Assembly: GCA_030674155.1 (NCBI GenBank)
Contig: CM060323.1
Coordinates: 43,662,011-43,726,010 of the forward strand
DNA length: 64,000 nucleotides
Direction: 5' to 3'
DNA from: Stramonita haemastoma
Lineage: Eukaryota > Mollusca > Gastropoda > Neogastropoda > Muricidae
Shown: positions 59,440 to 64,000 of the stretch, one piece after another
Layout: each line of letters begins with the position of its first letter
How positions within the stretch are numbered: position 1 is the first letter of the stretch
The notes under the pieces: generated by a model
Database searches by the model: none
Told to the model about the DNA's origin: nothing
The model's input: the letters and a program-made list of their open reading frames with translations, nothing else
Made by a program: the position numbers and the translations under genes

Positions 59440-62400
59440 GTGAGTATGAGATTTATAAGTACACAGTAATTATGTCAGTTGTTATTTCTCTTTTTCAGTA
59501 TTTGTGAGCTAAATCTTATTGTGTGCACAGAATCATCTAGATTGTCCTCTAAACTCCCGGAGGGCAAGTGAATCGCCAGCACTTGTTTGCAGACGACAAA
59601 CCCGAAAGTTTAGTCTGCTATTGCTGTAGTTGGCAGTAATCGTATAGTCGCTATTCTGCGCGATTTTTTAAGGAAGATTTTGTTATATTAGCCATTTTAC
59701 CTTAATCTTTTGATTATTTGAACGTTGTCTGTGACTTTGTCACCCAGGCAAAGCAGGTATTTGAGATGAGAGATAGCAGAAACGGTACAAATCAAAATTA
59801 AGAACTTTCTAAGGCTCTCATTTCTGGTCACTCAGGCCCTAAATCGGAAATATCCGGTGGTAGGCTACGTAATAACCACCACAAAGAGCGAATAAAGACT
59901 AGAAAATTAATCTTTTAGTAATGCGATTTTTCCTTCAAAGATTAAACTCTGGAAATATTAAAGCTTACTTTTAAGAAAGCAGGCCTATGTGTTAGTATTA
60001 TAAGCATGTTATATTTATAAATTAATTATGATCAGCATATTTCTTTCTAGCATTGCCATTATCATCATCATAGCTCACACATACCCTCACACCTAAAGAT
60101 TTGTGCATAGGCACATTCTCATTGTCACACACTATGCGGTCTATGCTCGATGAGAAATTCTGTTGACTTTTTTTTTTTTTTTTAAGCTTCAATTTCAAAC
60201 CTAGATTTTGCGGGCTTGTAAGCAATGTTTTATAACCAGTTTGACATTTGAAGAATTGGTCTTTTCTCCTTTGGTTAACTCATTCCTGCTGATGTTTGGA
60301 TGTGATTTCTTTTGCCCAAAACAGGAGCTACTTCTAAGTTTTGTGGGTTGCTTCTAGCTTGTTTTATGAGGATGTTCCTGCAGCTGATTTGGCTGAATGC
60401 AAGCCTGTATTAAACAATAAGTACTTCATTTTGCTTTTGGTACAGTCACAAATCACCCCCATGGAAGACCCCAAAAGAACTCTGGTGTTTGATTGAATTG
60501 ACACAAATATGTAGGCTATATTATAAATTCATTATATATTGACTTATATAATACGCAGACAGCCATCCAAGACCACATGTACTATAAGCTGAAGAGACAA
60601 TTTTCTTCTTTTGTTTGTTGTTGTTGTTCTGCTTGTTGTTGTTGTTCTGCTTGTTATTGTCAATCACTTATTTATAATATCATTATCAGTGTAAAAGACA
60701 TGATCAGAATGTGGAATTTGTTGTGTTGGAAATTGACCTCAGGATCTTGCTGGAGATGATGTTCTGGCAAAGTTAAGCTTTTTAAAGTTGGTGCTTGTGC
60801 TGATCTAAAAGAAATTCTCAGATTAACTAATTAAGAAAAGTCCTTTCCCTTTCTAAATACTAAATAGTTATTTCTTTCTAATGTTGAGAGTATTTTTTGC
60901 ATTTTCACAATTTTTTTTTATGTAACAAGTGCACCCATCACCTCCCTGCTCCCACCCCACTCCACTCCACTCTACCCCCTTTATTATATTCTAGAAGTGA
61001 AATACTCAAATAGCAACATTTCTTGTTAATGGTCCTGCTACTAACGTAGTGAGTATCAAGATTAACTTACCATAGAGAAGACCAAAGCATGATATATATT
61101 CCTTTGTTGTTTGTTTTGAAATAATATATTACTGGTAAAGCTGCCAAGGTATTTCTTGTAGTTTTAATTCCTGATTGTATTGGGCTGTAAAGAAACTATG
61201 ATGCCTGTTTATCCTTAAACTTGGTAGGGATGACAAGCTTCAGCAGAAAACTGTAAAGTTGTATGTTTTATTGGAATTTCTGATTTTCAAATATGAAATA
61301 GTGTCACTGTCAGGTAATCCTTCACTCATCATCAGCACCAGTACTTTGAACAAGATGATTGTCAGACAGGGGAACATGTTCGATGCTTTGGTCAATAATT
61401 TAGTCCACTCTCCAGGCTGATTTGCCTTCATCCTTTCATAGCAACCGCGCCATGTTATGGCCGGTCCAATCTTTGATGTTCTTGATGCAGACCATGAAAG
61501 ATAGGAAGTTGTTAAAAAGGAATTTATATAACTGAAAATGATTTGTTTTGATAACATTTGGGGATGCAGGTAAGCTTAGTAGATGAAGTACTCACTTTCC
61601 CCAAGTGAAGGTTAAGCAGTATTGAGCATGATTGCCTTGTGGATGGGTGACCATTTGTATGTCTTGGCTTTAATAAGCCCCTTGTTACATCCAGCTATAA
61701 ATGGGTACCTGCCTTGTTTAGAGACAGAGAATGTTTTATTTTGTTTTCTATAGTAAAAATAGAATATCTGACATTGACTTATGGACCTCACTTTCACCAG
61801 CTGCAAATAAAAGTCCTTTTTAGTTTGTCATAGTTAAGTGGCGCTGCTGAAAGAGACTGTAAGATTTGGCTGGAAACACTTTGTGACTTTTAAATTTTGA
61901 TGACTTTTTCCTGGATTTTTTGTTTTTGTTTTTGCAGTACGATGTCTCAGCCGGCAAATATCCACAACCTCTGCATTGGCAGGTATGAGTAAGGCAGTGT
62001 TGCTCGTGCTATGAATGTTTTTTATGCAGTTTTTTTTACTGTAATTTACCTTTCCCCAAATAGGCCTCTTCAGTCAGCGCAACACTGGCTCTGTTATTTC
62101 TGTGACTGATCTCATCCATAGGAATGTCAATGTGTGTGTAACTGAATTTCAAAGATTTTCTCTCAAGTGTTTATAGCCAAAATGCTCTGTCAGTCTTGTT
62201 GTGTGTGTGTGTGTGTGTGTGTGTAACTGATGACAAGAGGTGTGATTGAATTGCCCTTTAGTCATTCATTTAATTTTCAATTTTTTAAAGTTATTTATGT
62301 ATTCACTTATTATCTATTACTTAAATAAACCCAAAACAACAGTTTGTAATTTTCTCCTCATCACTTCTCTCTGATAGACATTATACTCTGCAGTTAACAG

Positions 62401-62604
62401 AGTTCTTTAACTACTGCCCTTCATACTTGTAACACAAAACATTTTGTTTTATATGAATATTGCAATTAAAACAGCTGTGACATTTTATGAAAGCAGGCCA
62501 GTTTTTTATTTATCACAAGGAAAGCTACATTCCATCTGTTGCGCTGTTGAACAGCTTTTCTCAGCAGTTTATAAAGTGGTGGATCACATCATCTTTATGA
62601 TGTA

Positions 62605-62666
<62 letters not shown>

Positions 62667-62724
62667 AAAAAATTTAGCCGTTTTTTCACATTAACTGATT
62701 AAGTGATATCAAATGATAAGAAAA

Positions 62725-62757
<33 letters not shown>

Positions 62758-62775
62758 CGTGTGTGTGTGCGTGTG

Positions 62776-62808
<33 letters not shown>

Positions 62809-63190
62809 GCGCGTGTGTGTGCATGCATGTGTGCGTGCGTGTGTGCGTTCATGCATGTGTGTGTGCGTGTGGGCGCACACACATACATGAGCATGCTGAA
62901 TGTGATCATGTGTGTGTGTGTCTCCATGCAAGTTAGTACCTACATCTTTTGTGATGTTATTGGCGCTGCCCCCATGCTTCTCTGCTGCTCTCTCTTTTCT
63001 TGTTATTGATAATTTCCATGGTAAGCTGTATTTATGATTATATATCTGGCATCAGTCCCACCGAGATAATTTAACCTTAATATCATTACATGTCTTTAGA
63101 TAATATTGCTTTGTTGCAGGAAAATACTTAAAGCTGGATTCAAGCTATGGGGATATTGCAGTCATCCGATTTGATGACCCTGATTCAAAG
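59373..63190 (+). CDS. HADHA: Mitochondrial trifunctional protein alpha subunit, first three coding exons (3'-partial)
   Basis: Enoyl-CoA hydratase / 3-hydroxyacyl-CoA dehydrogenase subunit of the mitochondrial trifunctional protein, partner of HADHB. CDS is join(59373..59439, 61938..61982, 63120..63190) and continues past the window in phase 0. Start ATG 59373 is the first in-frame Met after a TGA at 59331 and has A at -3, G at +4; Mets at 59382 and 59388 are alternatives. The presequence is Arg/Lys-rich and acid-free (MACMRMAWAAQSACKTGIF, then RCLSRQISTTSALA). Exon 3 encodes YGDIAVIRFDDPDSK, aligning with human YGVKGDVAVVRINSPNSK at the beginning of the hydratase domain. The head-to-head arrangement with HADHB supports the call independently. 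Confidence 0.9.
59440..61937 (+). other. HADHA intron 1
   Basis: No coding exon recognised. Contains (TTG)n-rich 60612-60660 and the 5S-like fragment at 61600. A minus-strand open frame of 105 codons at 61557-61240 has no recognisable domain. Confidence 0.5.
61600..61665 (+). repeat. Second 5S rRNA-like fragment
   Basis: GTTAAGCAGTATTGAGCATG and GTGGATGGGTGACCAT resemble 5S box C sequence, more diverged than the 23428 copy. The following CTATAAATGGGTACCTGCC is a motif often seen in invertebrate interspersed repeats. HADHA intron 1. Confidence 0.5.
61938..61982 (+). CDS. HADHA: HADHA exon 2: presequence, 45 nt
   Basis: Acceptor tttgcag, donor gtatga, phase 1 to 1. Encodes RCLSRQISTTSALA, again acid-free. 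Its STTSALA region parallels the STGSSALLT-like cleavage region in vertebrates only loosely. Confidence 0.85.
62612..62930 (+). repeat. (GT)n and (GTGC)n arrays in HADHA intron 2
   Basis: (GT)26 at 62612-62663, then from 62727 a mixed GT/GTGC/GCGC tract, a potential Z-DNA former. A further (CA)n-(ACTC)n array is at 63317-63424 in HADHA intron 3. Confidence 0.85.
63120..63190 (+). CDS. HADHA: HADHA exon 3: start of hydratase domain
   Basis: Acceptor gttgcag, donor gtaatt, phase 1 to 0. Encodes KYLKLDSSYGDIAVIRFDDP then DSK. GDIAVIRFDDP is the first beta strand of the crotonase fold. Confidence 0.92.
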
Positions 63191-63314
63191 GTAATTTCTG
63201 TGGTTTACATTTGTAATGATGCAGACTTAAAGAACATTACAGTAAAAAGTAAAAGGAATGTGAGAACACGCGGGTGTATAGACACTTATAATCATGCAAA
63301 CTTACAACTATTGT

Positions 63315-63375
<61 letters not shown>

Positions 63376-64000
63376 ACTCACACATCACTCACTCACTCAC
63401 TCAACTCACTCACTCACTCACTCAGAAAAAATGGTCGCATTAGCAAAACTATCCCCATTAGTGAACCTTGGAGCTGTAGCTGAGGAATGGAAAAAAAAAG
63501 AAGAGAATTCACGTTCATGTGGGATGCAGCTCTGTGATTTTCTGCACCGTTGAACTGATGTGACAGTTGATAAGTTAATGGTTGACTTTGCATGCCTAGC
63601 TTACCCACTGGGCAGCAGAAGTGAGCTGTCGACCATTGTTGTCATCGCATGACTGTGTTAATTATTAACCGTATCATGGTACTCAGATAAATGGATGGTA
63701 ACTTCTGCTAAAACCAGTCATCCGTTACAATGTATAGCACAGTTCATTTGTCAGATGTCTGTCAAATTTGCTGATTCATTTAGATAAATTGTAAATTTTT
63801 TGTCTTGTACATGGATACTGTACAATATGGAAACTGACAACCTGTTACTTCGACAACCTGTTACCTGTGCTTTGTGACACTTGTAATATGATAGGTCCAA
63901 TCCAATCACAAGTGACAAGACAAATGAAAAGGTAATAAAAATGATAATGTTACTCATTGTTACTAGTTTTAATTAAGCGTGCCAGCAGTATTAGTTTAGT
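63191..64000 (+). other. HADHA intron 3, to window end
   Basis: Microsatellite 63317-63424 and a SINE-B tail 63425-63490; no exon 4 seen before the window ends. Confidence 0.55.

Overview
The window is animal nuclear DNA from a repeat-rich, intron-rich genome. It most likely comes from a lophotrochozoan, probably a marine gastropod or other mollusc. The split genes, long (CA)n/(CT)n arrays and tRNA-derived SINEs support an animal genome. The mollusc assignment is an inference from overall character, not from a marker gene.

Three protein-coding genes could be reconstructed exon by exon, with every splice phase checked. (1) 1967-31680, + strand: the 3' half of an ATAD2/ATAD2B orthologue (AAA+ ATPase with bromodomain). 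Fourteen coding exons encode 982 residues plus stop; the 5' end is outside the window. (2) 42354-59050, - strand: the complete coding region of HADHB, the thiolase subunit of the mitochondrial trifunctional protein, in 15 exons (about 471 residues). It carries base-level indels in exons 7 and 10. (3) 59373 to beyond 64000, + strand: the first three coding exons of HADHA, the hydratase/dehydrogenase subunit. HADHB and HADHA are head-to-head with 322 bp between start codons, as in vertebrates, and share a likely bidirectional promoter containing an exact direct-repeat-1 nuclear-receptor element. ATAD2 and HADHB converge; the ~10.7 kb between their stop codons holds ATAD2 3' UTR candidates, SINEs and a dead piggyBac element.

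The rest is introns packed with mobile elements. There are two copies of a ~1.75 kb TIR element whose core is a four-unit array embedded in (CT)n; a TTAA-flanked piggyBac-like MITE with subterminal repeats; a 2.8 kb TTAA-flanked element; a piggyBac transposase relic; fragments of at least three LINE families; three tRNA-derived SINE families (named A, B and C here); and two 5S-rRNA-like fragments. Many SINEs and (CT)n/(CA)n arrays lie inside the introns of these housekeeping genes.

Intron 7 of ATAD2 (13101-22459) also contains a cluster of frame-compatible exon-like segments (16545-18103) encoding a protein I do not recognise. It is either a nested gene or the remains of one, and with the composite TIR element it is the least explained part of the window. 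I see no CRISPR array, no prokaryotic-type operon and no intact tRNA gene.
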